A stretch of 64,000 bases of DNA from Thermithiobacillus plumbiphilus (GCF_038070005.1 NZ_JBBPCO010000011.1:62001-126000), one strand, 5' to 3'; positions 31,753 to 41,828 are shown, counted from the stretch's first letter. Made by a program: numbers and translations. The notes: generated by a model from the sequence alone, not told the origin.

Positions 31753-32925
31753 TCAGTCTTTTGTCGTATGCGCTTTCATGGCAGCCGACATGCGAGTCAG
31801 CGCCTCGTCGAGCGTGGCGCGCGGGCAGCCGAAATTCAGGCGCACAAAGCCAGGCGCCCCGAAATCCGTCCCCTCCGACAGCCCCACCCCGGCCTGCTCG
31901 AAAAAGCGCCCCGCCTGCATGGGATCAATCGCGCGGGCATCAATCCAGGCCAGATAGGTCGCCTCGACCGGGCTCATCGACAGGCCCGGCATGGCGGCCA
32001 CCGCCTCCGCCACCCGCGCCAGGTTGCCACGTAGATAATCCAGCAGGGCGGCATGCCAGGCCTGCGCCTGCGTATAGGCGGCCAGGGCCGCGCTGAAGCC
32101 CAGCACGTTCACCTCCGGCACGGCGCCGGCCTTGGCATCGCGAAAGCGCCGGCGCAGATCGGCATCGGGAATGATGGCAAAGGAAAAGCCCAGGCCTGGA
32201 ATGTTGTAAGTCTTGCTCGGTGCCATCAGGGTGATGCTGCGCCGGGCAATCTCCGCATCCAGACTGGCCAGCGGAATGTGTCGGCGGGACGGATCGAGCA
32301 CCAGCCCATCGTGGATTTCGTCGCTGCAGATCGTCAGGTCATGACGTTCGCAGAAAGCCGCCAGGTCGCGCAGCTCCGTTTCGGTATAGACCCGGCCCAC
32401 CGGATTGTGTGGATTGCACAGCAGCAGCAATCGGGTATCGGGCGTGATGGCCGCCTCCAGCCGTTCGAAATCGATGCTGTAATAGCCCTGGTCATCACGC
32501 GCCAGCGGCACATCGATCAGACGCCGATCCGAAGCAGCCGGCGCTTTCAGGAAGGGCGGATAGACCGGCGAGAGGGTCAGGACGGCCTCCCCTGGCTCAC
32601 CCACGGCCCGGCAAGCCAGATGCAGGCCCGGCACCAGGCCCGGCAACCAGACGATCCAGTCCGGCCACACCTGCCAGCCATAAACCCGCAAGAGGTGCGC
32701 CTGAATCGCATCCAGCAGATCATCCGGCGCATTGCCATAGCCAAACACGCCATGCGCGACCCGCGCCTGCAGGGCCTCGATCACTGCCGGCGGGGCGGCG
32801 AAATCCATGTCCGCCACCCAGAGCGGCAGAATGTCCCGACCCTTGTAGCGGTCCCACTTGACGCTGCCCGTCCCGCGCCGCTCGATGGGGATGTCGAAAT
32901 CAAACCGGCCGTGCTCTACTGCCAT
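31753..32925 (-). CDS. MalY/PatB-family PLP-dependent aminotransferase or C-S lyase
   Basis: A 390-residue fold type I PLP enzyme. The lysine is in MAPSKTYNIPGLGFSFAI, with LLLCNPHNPVGRVYTETEL and CSDEIHDGLVL before it. The N-terminus WDRYKGRDILPLWVADMDFAAPPAVIEAL is characteristic of the PatB/MalY group, whose members cleave cystathionine (beta-lyase). The ATG at 32925 has a G-rich site upstream; the TTG at 32946 is rejected. Stands alone. Confidence 0.88.
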   Translation of the reverse strand: MAVEHGRFDFDIPIERRGTGSVKWDRYKGRDILPLWVADMDFAAPPAVIEALQARVAHGVFGYGNAPDDLLDAIQAHLLRVYGWQVWPDWIVWLPGLVPGLHLACRAVGEPGEAVLTLSPVYPPFLKAPAASDRRLIDVPLARDDQGYYSIDFERLEAAITPDTRLLLLCNPHNPVGRVYTETELRDLAAFCERHDLTICSDEIHDGLVLDPSRRHIPLASLDAEIARRSITLMAPSKTYNIPGLGFSFAIIPDADLRRRFRDAKAGAVPEVNVLGFSAALAAYTQAQAWHAALLDYLRGNLARVAEAVAAMPGLSMSPVEATYLAWIDARAIDPMQAGRFFEQAGVGLSEGTDFGAPGFVRLNFGCPRATLDEALTRMSAAMKAHTTKD

Positions 32926-33132
32926 GCTGCCCCCCTTTCCTGACAAGTTCTAGTGGACATACTATCCCGCCCGGCGGGCAGAAAATGCAAATTCGACAGC
33001 CCGCGTCCTCATCAAAGCGAGCCTGGTCTTCTTGGAGCGAAAGCCCGATGGTATTCACCCGGCGCGCGGTTTAAGAAATGGATCACAGGCCGCGCGTCTG
33101 CAAGGCGGCAAATTGCCCGGAGATAGTTCCGC

Positions 33133-33627
33133 ATGCAAAAGGACATCCGTGAGCTTGAGAAGGAACTGAGCTTTCAAAAACGGCTCTGGAAGACGCAGCG
33201 CATTGGCTGGATTACGACGGGCCTGCTCCTCCTGGCGGCCGTGCTTGGCCTGCTCGGCTCCGGCGGTCCACTCAATGAGACTGAACTGCACAGTGCGGAC
33301 GGCCGTGTACTGGTGAGTTATGACCGCTTCATCCGTTTCGATGCGCCTGGCACGCTGCGAATTAAACTGCCTGCACAAGGCAGCATTGCCAGACTTTGGC
33401 TGGACAAGGATTACCTGAACGCGCTCGACATTCAGTGGATCACCCCAGGTCCGCTGCGCGTCAGCGCTGACTCTTCAGGGCTCACCTACGAATTCGCCCC
33501 CACAGCCCCAGGCACCAGCCTCCCGGTCGAAATAAAGTTCCAGACCCAGACGGTCGGATCCTTGCAAGGCAGACTGAGGCTTGAAGACGGAACCATTCTG
33601 GGTTTCACTCAGTTCAGCTATCCCTAG
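33133..33627 (+). CDS. Hypothetical membrane-anchored protein upstream of yetF-like gene
   Basis: The 164-residue protein has a charged N-terminus, one membrane segment ([18 protein letters not shown]) and a soluble beta-rich remainder. The next gene begins 8 bp after its stop, so the two are probably co-transcribed. The pairing of this kind of small anchored protein with a DUF421 gene suggests a joint envelope function. No catalytic motif seen. Confidence 0.75.
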   Translation: MQKDIRELEKELSFQKRLWKTQRIGWITTGLLLLAAVLGLLGSGGPLNETELHSADGRVLVSYDRFIRFDAPGTLRIKLPAQGSIARLWLDKDYLNALDIQWITPGPLRVSADSSGLTYEFAPTAPGTSLPVEIKFQTQTVGSLQGRLRLEDGTILGFTQFSYP

Positions 33628-33635
33628 GAGGCTGC

Positions 33636-34076
33636 ATGGAATCCGTGCTCCGCGCCCTGGCGGTCTACATCTTCATCTGGCTGATCTTCCGTGTCTCCGG
33701 CAAACGCTCTCTCGCTCAGATCACGACCTTCGACTTTGTACTACTGCTCATCATCAGCGAGGCCACTCAACAGGCCCTGCTCGGCCAGGATTTTTCGGTC
33801 ACCAACGCCGTGATCGTCATCAGCACCATGGTGGGTCTGGATATTGCCCTGTCCCTGGTCAAGCGCCGCTCGCCGCTGATGGGACGGCTGATCGACGGCG
33901 TACCCATGATCATCGTCGAGGATGGCCAGCCCTTGCTGGATCGCATGTACCGGGAACGGGTGGAACTCGAAGACGTACTCGCCGCCGCGCGCGAATCCCA
34001 GGGCCTCGAACGGCTCGATCAGATCAAGTATGCCGTGCTCGAACGCAGTGGTGGCATCAGCATCATTCCCAAATGA
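33636..34076 (+). CDS. YetF/DUF421-family membrane protein
   Basis: 146 residues: two or more membrane segments at the start ([38 protein letters not shown]) and the conserved soluble DUF421 domain ([36 protein letters not shown] and [11 protein letters not shown]). RVSGKR-L-Q-T-FD is diagnostic. It is shorter than the Bacillus proteins, which have an extra C-terminal half. Function unknown. Confidence 0.88.
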   Translation: MESVLRALAVYIFIWLIFRVSGKRSLAQITTFDFVLLLIISEATQQALLGQDFSVTNAVIVISTMVGLDIALSLVKRRSPLMGRLIDGVPMIIVEDGQPLLDRMYRERVELEDVLAAARESQGLERLDQIKYAVLERSGGISIIPK

Positions 34077-34139
34077 AGCGCTGCTGGTCTCACCGAAAAA
34101 CGCAAGGTATCATCGGCGCGAAACGTTTGAGGACTCGCC

Positions 34140-35177
34140 ATGTCGCAATACATCCTTCCCCCGGAATGGGCGCCGCAGAGCGCCGTGCAACTCACCTGGT
34201 CCCATGGCGACAGCGACTGGGCGCCATATCTGATTGAAGTGGAGCCCGTGTTCGTCGAGCTGGCGCGCCAGATCAGCCTGCGTGAAAAAGTACTCATCGC
34301 CTGCCATGACGAAGACCTGCGCGAACACGTCCGCACCCTGCTGCACAGGGCAGGCGTGAACGAGCAAAACCTGCGCCTCCTGGTCGCGCCCAGCAACGAC
34401 ACCTGGGCCCGGGACCACGGCCCGATCACCGTGTTCGATGGCGGCAAGCCCTGCCTGCTCGACTTCGGCTTCAATGGCTGGGGCCTCAAGTACCGCGCCA
34501 ACTTCGACAACCAGATCACCCGTCGCCTGCATGCCCAGGGCGCCTTTGGCGACGCCCCGCTCCGGACCATCGGCATGATTCTCGAAGGTGGCGGCATCGA
34601 AAGCGACGGCCAGGGCACCCTGCTGACCACGGCCGAATGCCTGCTCTCGCCCAACCGCAATCCACACCTGAGTCCTGAGGAGTTGGAAGCGGAACTCCGC
34701 CGCCTCTTTGGGGTCCAACGCGTGCTCTGGCTGCATCACGGCTATCTGGCGGGCGACGATACCGACAGCCATGTCGACACCCTGGCGCGGCTTTGTAGCG
34801 CGGACACCATCGCCTACGTGCGCTGCGATGACCCCGCCGACGAGCATTTTGAGGCCCTGATGGCCATGGAGACAGAGCTGCAGGGTTTTCGCACCCTGGA
34901 TGGCAAGCCCTACCATCTGGTGCCCCTGCCCTGGCCCGCGCCCAGGCGCAATGCCGAAGGTGATCGCTTGCCCGCCACCTACGCCAATTTCCTGATCATC
35001 AATGGCGCGGTGCTGGTGCCGACCTATCGTGACACGCAAGACGCCGCGGCCCTGAGCGCGCTCGCCGCCTGCTTCCCGGATCGCGAGATCATCGGCATCG
35101 ACTGCAGTCCGCTCATCCAGCAGTTCGGCAGCCTGCATTGCGTCACCATGCAAATTCCCGAAGGAGTGGTCCCTTGA
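34140..35177 (+). CDS. aguA: Agmatine deiminase
   Basis: Converts agmatine to N-carbamoylputrescine in polyamine synthesis. The 345-residue protein has PPEWAPQSAVQLTWSH at the start, NDTWARDHGPITVFDG, LEGGGIESDGQGTLLTTAECLL, the histidine in LAGDDTDSHVDTLARL, and the nucleophilic cysteine in GSLHCVTMQIPEG near the end. It is coupled to the next pathway gene by a 4-bp overlap. Confidence 0.93.
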   Translation: MSQYILPPEWAPQSAVQLTWSHGDSDWAPYLIEVEPVFVELARQISLREKVLIACHDEDLREHVRTLLHRAGVNEQNLRLLVAPSNDTWARDHGPITVFDGGKPCLLDFGFNGWGLKYRANFDNQITRRLHAQGAFGDAPLRTIGMILEGGGIESDGQGTLLTTAECLLSPNRNPHLSPEELEAELRRLFGVQRVLWLHHGYLAGDDTDSHVDTLARLCSADTIAYVRCDDPADEHFEALMAMETELQGFRTLDGKPYHLVPLPWPAPRRNAEGDRLPATYANFLIINGAVLVPTYRDTQDAAALSALAACFPDREIIGIDCSPLIQQFGSLHCVTMQIPEGVVP

Positions 35178-36064
35178 ACAAACGCATCCTGCCGGTCGGC
35201 CTCGTACAGCAAGGCTGCAGCGAACACCGCGAGAGCAACCTGGAAACCAGTTTCGCCGGGGTGCGCGAGGCCGCGCGCCGGGGCGCGAAGCTCGTGCTGC
35301 TGCAGGAGCTGCATACCGGTGTCTACTTCTGCCAGACCGAGGACACGGCGCGTTTCGACCAGGCCGAGACCATCCCCGGCCCCAGCTCCGAGGCCCTGGG
35401 TCAGCTGGCGCGGGAACTCGGCATCGTCATCGTCGGCTCGCTGTTCGAGCGCCGCGCGCCGGGCCTGTACCACAATACCGCTGTCGTGCTCGACAGCGAC
35501 GGCCGCCTGGCGGGCAAGTACCGCAAGATGCACATCCCCGATGACCCGGGCTTCTACGAGAAATTCTATTTCACCCCCGGCGACCTCGGCTTCGAGCCGG
35601 TGGATACCAGTATCGGCCGCCTGGGCGTGCTGGTCTGCTGGGACCAGTGGTACCCCGAAGCCGCCCGTTTGATGGCCCTGGCCGGTGCCGAACTGCTGCT
35701 CTACCCCACCGCCATCGGCTGGGATCCGCGCGACGACGAGGCCGAGAAAACACGTCAGCGCGATGCCTGGATCATCAGCCAGCGCGCCCATGCCGTGGCC
35801 AATGGCCTGCCGGTGCTCGCCTGCAACCGCACCGGCTTCGAACCGGACCCCAGCGAGAAGGGCCCCGGCATCCAGTTCTGGGGATCGAGCTTCGTCGCCG
35901 GCCCGCAGGGGGAATTTCTCGCCCAGGCACCCATGGATCAGGAAACGGTGCTCGTGACCGAGGTCGATCTCGACCGCTCGGAAGACGTGCGCCGCATCTG
36001 GCCCTTCCTGCGCGACCGGCGCATCGAGTCCTATGGCGATTTGCTGAAGCGCTATCGGGATTGA
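35174..36064 (+). CDS. aguB: N-carbamoylputrescine amidase
   Basis: Nitrilase-family hydrolase forming putrescine. The triad is visible: glutamate in LLQELHTGVYFCQ, lysine in KYRKMHIPDDPGFYEKFYF, cysteine in GVLVCWDQWYPEAARLMAL. The start is the TTG at 35174, within the aguA stop (TTGA), with GGAG upstream; this gives 296 residues and a family-like N-terminus. An ATG frame from 35138 lies inside aguA and is rejected. Confidence 0.93.
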   Translation: MNKRILPVGLVQQGCSEHRESNLETSFAGVREAARRGAKLVLLQELHTGVYFCQTEDTARFDQAETIPGPSSEALGQLARELGIVIVGSLFERRAPGLYHNTAVVLDSDGRLAGKYRKMHIPDDPGFYEKFYFTPGDLGFEPVDTSIGRLGVLVCWDQWYPEAARLMALAGAELLLYPTAIGWDPRDDEAEKTRQRDAWIISQRAHAVANGLPVLACNRTGFEPDPSEKGPGIQFWGSSFVAGPQGEFLAQAPMDQETVLVTEVDLDRSEDVRRIWPFLRDRRIESYGDLLKRYRD

Positions 36065-36089
36065 TGTCCAGTCAGGATCCTGCACTGGC

Positions 36090-36119
36090 TTGACCCGGCC
36101 GGGAACCGGCCGATATAAT
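36090..36119 (+). promoter_or_regulatory. tRNA-Val promoter
   Basis: TTGACC (36090-36095) and a perfect TATAAT (36114-36119) with 18 nt between, ending 12 nt before the tRNA. The spacer contains a GC-rich inverted repeat (GGCCGG...CCGGCC) that may also end aguB transcription. Confidence 0.85.
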
Positions 36120-36131
36120 GGCCGCCAATTC

Positions 36132-36206
36132 GGGTGGTTAGCTCAGCGGGAGAGCATTGCCTTCACACGGCAAGGGTCACAGGTTCGATCCCTGTACCAC
36201 CCACCA
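36132..36206 (+). tRNA. tRNA-Val, anticodon CAC
   Basis: The acceptor GGGTGGT pairs with ACCACCC; the D arm, anticodon loop TTCACAC (anticodon CAC, reading GTG) and T arm GGTTCGATCC are all present. The CCA end is encoded. Length 75 nt. Confidence 0.96.
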
Positions 36207-36382
36207 ATTTTTGTCAGGGGAAACTCACATTTCTCCGCTGCTTGCAGGTTCGCCCACCCCGACTGGGCCGGCTGCATTCATTACAAAATCCTTTCTCAGT
36301 CCAGATGTCCAGCATGCCGGAGATGGCAGAGTGCCGATGTTGCCCCACGGATGTCCTCCAATAAACATCTGGAACATGGCCT

Positions 36383-38590
36383 ATGGGCATAATCCCTGAA
36401 AAAGATCGTGTTTCCCCGCCTTCAGGGCTCATGCGGATGCCGTGGCCCTGGATCGTTCTGCTCATTGCCCTCCTGCTTACATTCATCGGCTGGCGCTGGA
36501 GTTCCGAGGTCGTGGTCGATAACGCCAGACTCCGTTTCAACAGCCAGGCGGAAGACGCCCGCCTGATCCTGCAATCCCGGCTCAACAACTATGCCCAGGT
36601 GCTGCGGGGCGCGGCCGCCCTTTTGGCTGCTTCCAAGGGCGTTACCCGACAGGAGTGGCGCGAGTATGTCACTTCATTGAGATTGGGCCATTTCCTGCCG
36701 GGAATCGCGGGCCTGGGCTACGCGCCCTATCTGCGCGCGGATGAAAAAACCCGATTCGAGCAAGGCGTCCGGGAGGAAGGTTTCCCGGATTTTGCAATCT
36801 GGCCCAAGGGTGATCGCAAGCATTACGTCCCGGTGAATTACATCGAGCCCTTTGCCGGCGCGAACCTGCGGGCCTTCGGTTATGACATGTATGATGACCC
36901 GGTACGCCGGGCAGCGATGGACAGGGCGCGCGACAGCAGCCAGATAGTGCTGAGCGGGAATGTAGGGCTCGTGCAGGACGGTGACCAGCAGCCAGTGTCT
37001 GGCTTTCTGCTGTATGCGCCCGTTTACGATTACCGGCTGCCACTCGCCACCCTGAGCGAACGACGCGCTGCCATTCGCGGCTTCGCCTATATCCCTTTCC
37101 GCCTGGAAGAACTGATCAGCGACACCCTGGGCAACAGACAACAGGGCATCATGCTGCGCATCTATGAGGGGTCCCGGCCGGATCCAGCCAGGCTGCTGTA
37201 TGTGTCCCGTGAAGAACCGCGCGGCCACCGGCTTGTACATGTTCCACTCTTCACACGATCGTTGCCGCTGGAGTTCGGTGGTCAGACATGGACCCTGCTT
37301 TTCGAGAGCCAACCTGCCTTCTACCTGACCCTGGACCGGCTGACGCCCATGCTGGTGCTGGTTGGCGGACTGTTGCTGAGCGTCCTGCTCTTCGGCATTA
37401 CCTGGTCACTCACCCGCACGCGGGAACGCGCCCAGGCCCTGGCCATGCAAATGACCGAGGAACTCAGGGAAGGCGAGGCACGCTTTCGCGCCACCTTCCA
37501 TCAGGCAGCGGTCGGCATGACCCAGAGTTCTCCGGAAGGCCATCTGCTCCAGGTCAACCAGCGCTTCTGCAGTATGCTTGGCTATGACAGACCGGAAGAA
37601 TTGCTCAACCGACACGTTCTGGACCTGTCCCCGCCAGACGACCGGGAAGCCCATCGGCGCTTGCGCGAGAGCGTGCTCAATGGTCAGGCATCGAGTTATG
37701 TTCTCGAGAAACGCTATCTCTGCCGCGATGGGCGAATGATCTGGGGACGCCTGACGGGTTCCCTGGTGCGTCATGCCAACGGCGAGCCACATTATCTCAT
37801 CGGCATCGTGGAAGACATCACGCAAACGAAAGAGGCCACTCAGGCACTGCAGGAGAGCTATGAAAACCTCAAACAAATGCATCAGGAACTGGAATCCTTC
37901 AGCTATTCGGTGTCCCATGATCTGCGTACCCCCTTGCGCGCCATCGAAGGCTTTGCCCTGATCCTGCAGGAGGATTACCGGGACAGGCTCGACGAGGAAG
38001 GATTCTCGCATCTGCAGCGCATCAGGATGGCGAGTCAGCGGATGGCCGGCCTCATCGACGCACTTCTGAGCCTGGCACGCGTGAATCGCCAGCAACTTGC
38101 CCGCGAGGAGGTGAACCTCAGCGCGAAGGCGAGCGAGATTGCGCAGTCACTCAAATCTTCCCAGCCGGGGCGGCAGGTCGACTTCATCATAGCATCGGGA
38201 GTTCGGGCCATTGGCGACCCTTACATGCTGGAAGCCGTGCTTGAAAACCTGCTGGGAAATGCCTGGAAGTTTACCAGCCCCCGCCCCAGAACCGTGATCG
38301 AATTCGGTGCTTTCGAACTGAATGGCGAAAAGATTTTCTTTGTCAAAGACAATGGCGTGGGATTTGACATGGCCTACGTGGACAAGCTCTTCGGCGCATT
38401 CCAGCGCCTGCACAAAGCCGACGAATTCAAGGGCTATGGCATTGGGCTGGCGACCGCCCAGCGCATCATCCAGCGGCATGGTGGGCGAGTCTGGGCTGAA
38501 GGATCACCAGGACAGGGCGCCACCTTCTATTTCACCCTGAATCACGCAGCCGGCACTGCAATGCCGGAAAAGAAGACCGCCTCGATGTAG
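36383..38590 (+). CDS. Sensor histidine kinase with CHASE and PAS domains
   Basis: 735 residues. A membrane segment (WIVLLIALLLTFIGW) leads into a periplasmic CHASE domain (about 45-290, with WPKGDRKHYVPVNYIEPF and GYDMYDDPVRRAAMDRA). A second segment (LVLVGGLLLSVLLFGI) is followed by a PAS domain (about 370-490), HisKA with phosphoacceptor in SYSVSHDLRTPLRAIEG, and an ATPase domain (NLLGNAWKFT, KDNGVGFD, GYGIGLATAQRIIQRHGG). No receiver domain and no adjacent response regulator, so it is an orphan. The ligand is unknown. An ATG at 36431 is an alternative start. Confidence 0.9.
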   Translation: MGIIPEKDRVSPPSGLMRMPWPWIVLLIALLLTFIGWRWSSEVVVDNARLRFNSQAEDARLILQSRLNNYAQVLRGAAALLAASKGVTRQEWREYVTSLRLGHFLPGIAGLGYAPYLRADEKTRFEQGVREEGFPDFAIWPKGDRKHYVPVNYIEPFAGANLRAFGYDMYDDPVRRAAMDRARDSSQIVLSGNVGLVQDGDQQPVSGFLLYAPVYDYRLPLATLSERRAAIRGFAYIPFRLEELISDTLGNRQQGIMLRIYEGSRPDPARLLYVSREEPRGHRLVHVPLFTRSLPLEFGGQTWTLLFESQPAFYLTLDRLTPMLVLVGGLLLSVLLFGITWSLTRTRERAQALAMQMTEELREGEARFRATFHQAAVGMTQSSPEGHLLQVNQRFCSMLGYDRPEELLNRHVLDLSPPDDREAHRRLRESVLNGQASSYVLEKRYLCRDGRMIWGRLTGSLVRHANGEPHYLIGIVEDITQTKEATQALQESYENLKQMHQELESFSYSVSHDLRTPLRAIEGFALILQEDYRDRLDEEGFSHLQRIRMASQRMAGLIDALLSLARVNRQQLAREEVNLSAKASEIAQSLKSSQPGRQVDFIIASGVRAIGDPYMLEAVLENLLGNAWKFTSPRPRTVIEFGAFELNGEKIFFVKDNGVGFDMAYVDKLFGAFQRLHKADEFKGYGIGLATAQRIIQRHGGRVWAEGSPGQGATFYFTLNHAAGTAMPEKKTASM

Positions 38591-38713
38591 CAAACCGGCA
38601 GCAACAAAAATGCGGGCGGTTGGAGCACTGACATCTGCATGTCACTGCCCTGGCCGCGCCGCATGGATACCACTATCCACTGAAGATCGTGGATATTACA
38701 GCCTTACAGAACT

Positions 38714-39106
38714 TCAGCCTGCGGTCTGAACCTTTGGCTTTCTGCCACGACGACCGCGTCTTGGCTGAAGCTGCTGCTGATGCGCCTGGCCTTCCGCGCG
38801 GATCTCATCGGTCAGGGCAGGATTTTCGGCGAGTTCACGCTGGGTGCGAGCAACGGCGCCAAGCACGAGCGCCGAATCCCATTCAGGAACCAGTTGAAAT
38901 ATCTGAGCGACAAGCATACGGCGCTCCTGTTCCATGGCCTTGCGGGCCCTGCCACCTTCTTCCAGCCGCTTGATCTTGGCTTCAAGACTTTCCAGCTGCT
39001 GCTTGGCACGCGCCTCTATCTGACGGCGCTTTTCAGCCAACTCTGCAAGACGGTCCTCCCGGGTTTTCCGGCTTCTCTTACGCTGAACGTTTTCTGCTGT
39101 TTCCAT
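38714..39106 (-). CDS. Coiled-coil basic hypothetical protein
   Basis: 130 residues, with a long charged helix in the first half (TREDRLAELAEKRRQIEARAKQQLESLEAKIKRLEE) and a basic C-terminus (RRGRRGRKPK) that could bind nucleic acid. GAGGA lies before the ATG at 39106. Loosely like small plasmid transfer or mobilisation proteins, but I cannot assign a family. An AT-rich gap of 330 bp (39107-39318 and beyond) upstream of it probably holds its promoter. Confidence 0.65.
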   Translation of the reverse strand: METAENVQRKRSRKTREDRLAELAEKRRQIEARAKQQLESLEAKIKRLEEGGRARKAMEQERRMLVAQIFQLVPEWDSALVLGAVARTQRELAENPALTDEIRAEGQAHQQQLQPRRGRRGRKPKVQTAG

Positions 39107-39318
39107 TTCTTATCCTCAACTAAAAACGAAAGCCCCATGCTCTCAGCCACTGTTGTATTCTGGCAATTATATATAAAAAAGCAATGATGTCACCCCGCAA
39201 TGGAGTTGCATTTTGCAACAGCACATTCATTATGCATTTTTTAATTAAATATCAAGGCACTTGGAATTTAAAGAAGGTCGAGGAATGACATTGCCGAGCT
39301 GAGCTGAAAGTTCAGGCG

Positions 39319-39699
39319 TCAGGAAGTGGTATGCATCCGGTCCGGAAAGGGGATCACACGCGCAAGCGGAGGCTGTGCTTCAGCAGTGAATTTGCGGGGG
39401 CTCTCTGAGCTGGCATTGATCAACTGATTCATGGATGCCTGCAAACCACCAGGTCCCAGCAGGGCCTGCCACATCATGTCGGATATGCGCAGGCAGGCGG
39501 CCAGAGGGGTACGCGCGCGCCGCCGCTCCAGGTCCAGCCGGAACTGCAATCCTTTCAGGCGTGCACGACGCGCGTCGGGGGCACTTTGTATGAGCTGTTC
39601 GATCAGCATGCGCCGTCGCATCTCGAAGACCTCCGGGTCCTGTGTCGCCAGCCGGGACCATGCGTCAAAATCGAAATCTTCCGCCCTGAAGCTTTCCAC
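39319..39699 (-). CDS. DUF3135-like hypothetical protein
   Basis: The core (FDAWSRLATQDPEVFEMRRRMLIEQLIQSAPDARRARLKGLQFRLDLERRRARTPLAACLRISDMMW) resembles small proteins of the DUF3135 type. The start is taken as GTG 39699 because GGAGGG lies 7 nt upstream; the longer frame to 39789 is not needed. About 126 residues, soluble, function unknown. Confidence 0.7.
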   Translation of the reverse strand: MESFRAEDFDFDAWSRLATQDPEVFEMRRRMLIEQLIQSAPDARRARLKGLQFRLDLERRRARTPLAACLRISDMMWQALLGPGGLQASMNQLINASSESPRKFTAEAQPPLARVIPFPDRMHTTS

Positions 39700-39855
39700 G
39701 CTGCAGCCCTCCCTCTCCGACAAGACTCGCGAATCATCATGCCGGGAGCGAACAAGGCAGACCATCGACCAAAGGGCCGGCCTTGCCACATTTCATCAGC
39801 GCTTACCAGGTTGCTTTAGGGGACTGCGTATTTCCAGTCCTGGCCTTGCCAATGC

Positions 39856-40371
39856 TCAATTCCGCAATACGAGCCTGGACTGGCAGCGCCGGCACTGGTA
39901 AGTGGCCTCGCCGCGCAGGACGCGATTGTGCCGTCTGGCGCCGAGCAAGTGGGTACTGCATTGGCACTGATACTGAAATTGGCGCTGCGGACGCCGGATT
40001 TCCTCGACCTTGAAGTCATGGCAGCGGCTTGGTTCGGCCCCCATGCGTCGCATCAGATCCTGCCAGAAACGACCATGGGGCCGATCCGCAATGCCCAATT
40101 GCCGGTGCCAGAGATGGCAGAGCTCATGGGGGATGACGTTTTCGAGAAAGGCTGACAGATTGCCTTCTAGAAGGGCCCGGTTCAAACGCATCCGGTTGGC
40201 CGGCCAGATCGCCTGGCCCGCGGCCCTGCCCCGCAGGTCGTAGCTGACCAAAGGCTTGCGAATCCCGTGCAGCTCGCAGAGCAGATTTACCCTGCCCTCA
40301 ACCAGTGATTGAAGCTGTTCGATGGGCAAGGCCCGGAGGGTTTCGCTCAAATTCTTTTCCGCTCCTGACAT
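39856..40371 (-). CDS. SprT-like zinc metalloprotease
   Basis: About 171 residues. The zinc-binding HELCHLWH motif is in VIPHELCHLWHRQLG, with a downstream histidine in HGRFWQDLM. The C-terminus carries a four-cysteine zinc ribbon (YQCQC...YQCRRC). SprT-family proteins relate to SPRTN proteases; bacterial substrates are not known. ATG 40371 is preferred over TTG 40377. Confidence 0.85.
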   Translation of the reverse strand: MSGAEKNLSETLRALPIEQLQSLVEGRVNLLCELHGIRKPLVSYDLRGRAAGQAIWPANRMRLNRALLEGNLSAFLENVIPHELCHLWHRQLGIADRPHGRFWQDLMRRMGAEPSRCHDFKVEEIRRPQRQFQYQCQCSTHLLGARRHNRVLRGEATYQCRRCQSRLVLRN

Positions 40372-40544
40372 TCTCAATTATCCCGTTCACACCAGCCACG
40401 CCAGATCCGGCCTGCCTGCGACCCGCTGCTGCCCGGCAATGCTCTCACCTTCGGCCCCGCAGGGCTGTCGTCGGATAGCGCCAGCGAACTTAAGCTGCTT
40501 TAAACAATCTTAAGTCTAGACGCTGATAAAGCAAGGGAGAGCCT

Positions 40545-40844
40545 ATGCCAGCCGTCGACCAAGCGTCGCTGAAGGAACTGTACAACCGCCTGGACGAAAG
40601 CATTCAGCTCAGCAGCAAGGAAGACTTGGCGGTCTGCACCCGTATGCTGGTGCTCGAGCTGGCATATCTCAAGGTCCGGCACACGGTGCTGACCCAGCAG
40701 ATTCCGGGCGACCTGCAGAACCTCAGCCCGGCACAGTTGCAGAAGGTGCTCAACGAGGCCTATCAGGAGTTTTCACTGATCCTGGCCCAGGCGCGGGAAA
40801 AGGACGAAAAGGTCATCCCCATGAAGAGCAAGTTACAATCCTGA
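40545..40844 (+). CDS. Small hypothetical protein, 99 aa
   Basis: Soluble, helical, no family recognised (MPAVDQASLKELYNRLDESI to the C-terminal EKDEKVIPMKSKLQS). AGGGAGAG precedes the ATG. Upstream (40380-40540) is AT-rich near the gene, with two CTTAAG sites. It ends 10 bp from the convergent membrane protein gene. Confidence 0.65.
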   Translation: MPAVDQASLKELYNRLDESIQLSSKEDLAVCTRMLVLELAYLKVRHTVLTQQIPGDLQNLSPAQLQKVLNEAYQEFSLILAQAREKDEKVIPMKSKLQS

Positions 40845-40854
40845 ACGGCTGATT

Positions 40855-41781
40855 TCAGGGCTGCTGCCCCTTGCTGGTGCCTTTTGCTGCCTTCACGATC
40901 TCGGCGTTGACCACGCCCCCGAGAATGATGACGTTGCCGGTGATCTGGAACCAGAGCATCAGCACGATGACCGCCCCCAGACTGCCGTAAATACTGCCGT
41001 AGTTCCCGAAATTCTGCACGTAAATGGTGAATCCGATGGAAGCCGCCAGCCAGATCACCAGGGCCAGCAGGGCACCGGGCGAAAACCAGTGCCATCCGGT
41101 ATGGCAGGCGGGCGCAAAGTAATAAATCAGGGAGAGCATGAGCAGGGCCAGAGAAAGCTGCAGGGCCCAGCGCGTGATATCCCAGGCGAGCGCCCAGACA
41201 TCCCCCCCAGGTACGTAGGTTTCAAGGAAAGCACTGACCACCGGGCCGAGCGCGACCAGGATCAGGTTGGAAAACAGCAGCCCGCCTGCCGTCAGCAACA
41301 GCCACAGGGCCGTCAGATGCAGGTGGAGATAATGCCGGTCCTCCTCGACGCCATAAGCGTGATTCAGGGCCCTGATGATGGCCAGAAAGCCGCGACTGGC
41401 ACTCCAAATGGCAAACAGCGCGCCAAATGAAATCAATCCCGGATTCGGCTTGCCGAAGATCTCTTCCACGGTGTTTCGCAGGAGAGAGGCCGCTTCCGGG
41501 GGGGCGTATCGTACCAGTAGATTCATGATCTGGTCCGGCGCAATTTCCAGATAGGGAGCAACACCCGTCAACAGAATGAGCAGCGGAAACAGGGATAGCA
41601 GAAAGGAAAATGCCAGATAGCCCGACCAGGCCAGGAGACTTGCCTCCTCGAACTGAAACCACACGCGTTTTGCCAGGGTCCAGATGGAGAGTCCCCCGAG
41701 GGCCCAGAGATTGATACCGCTACGGCGCATGGCGGGCCAGTGCAAGGGAAACGCATTATGAGATAAACGCAGGGGCCTCAT
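40855..41781 (-). CDS. YihY/RbN-family inner membrane protein (second paralogue)
   Basis: About 308 residues with the same family landmarks as the copy at 29842: SGYLAFSFLLSLFPLLILLTGVAPYL, IWSASRGFLAIIRALNHAYGVEEDRHYLHLHLTAL and YGSLGAVIVLMLWFQITGNVIILGGVVNAEI. The ATG at 41781 has AGGGA upstream; the frame continues to 41922 but that extension lacks membrane-protein character. The two copies differ widely, so this is an old duplication or separate acquisition. Confidence 0.86.
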   Translation of the reverse strand: MRPLRLSHNAFPLHWPAMRRSGINLWALGGLSIWTLAKRVWFQFEEASLLAWSGYLAFSFLLSLFPLLILLTGVAPYLEIAPDQIMNLLVRYAPPEAASLLRNTVEEIFGKPNPGLISFGALFAIWSASRGFLAIIRALNHAYGVEEDRHYLHLHLTALWLLLTAGGLLFSNLILVALGPVVSAFLETYVPGGDVWALAWDITRWALQLSLALLMLSLIYYFAPACHTGWHWFSPGALLALVIWLAASIGFTIYVQNFGNYGSIYGSLGAVIVLMLWFQITGNVIILGGVVNAEIVKAAKGTSKGQQP

Positions 41782-41828
41782 GATGTCGGATTCCCTGAAA
41801 GGAACATGCTTGCCTGGAAGATAAAATT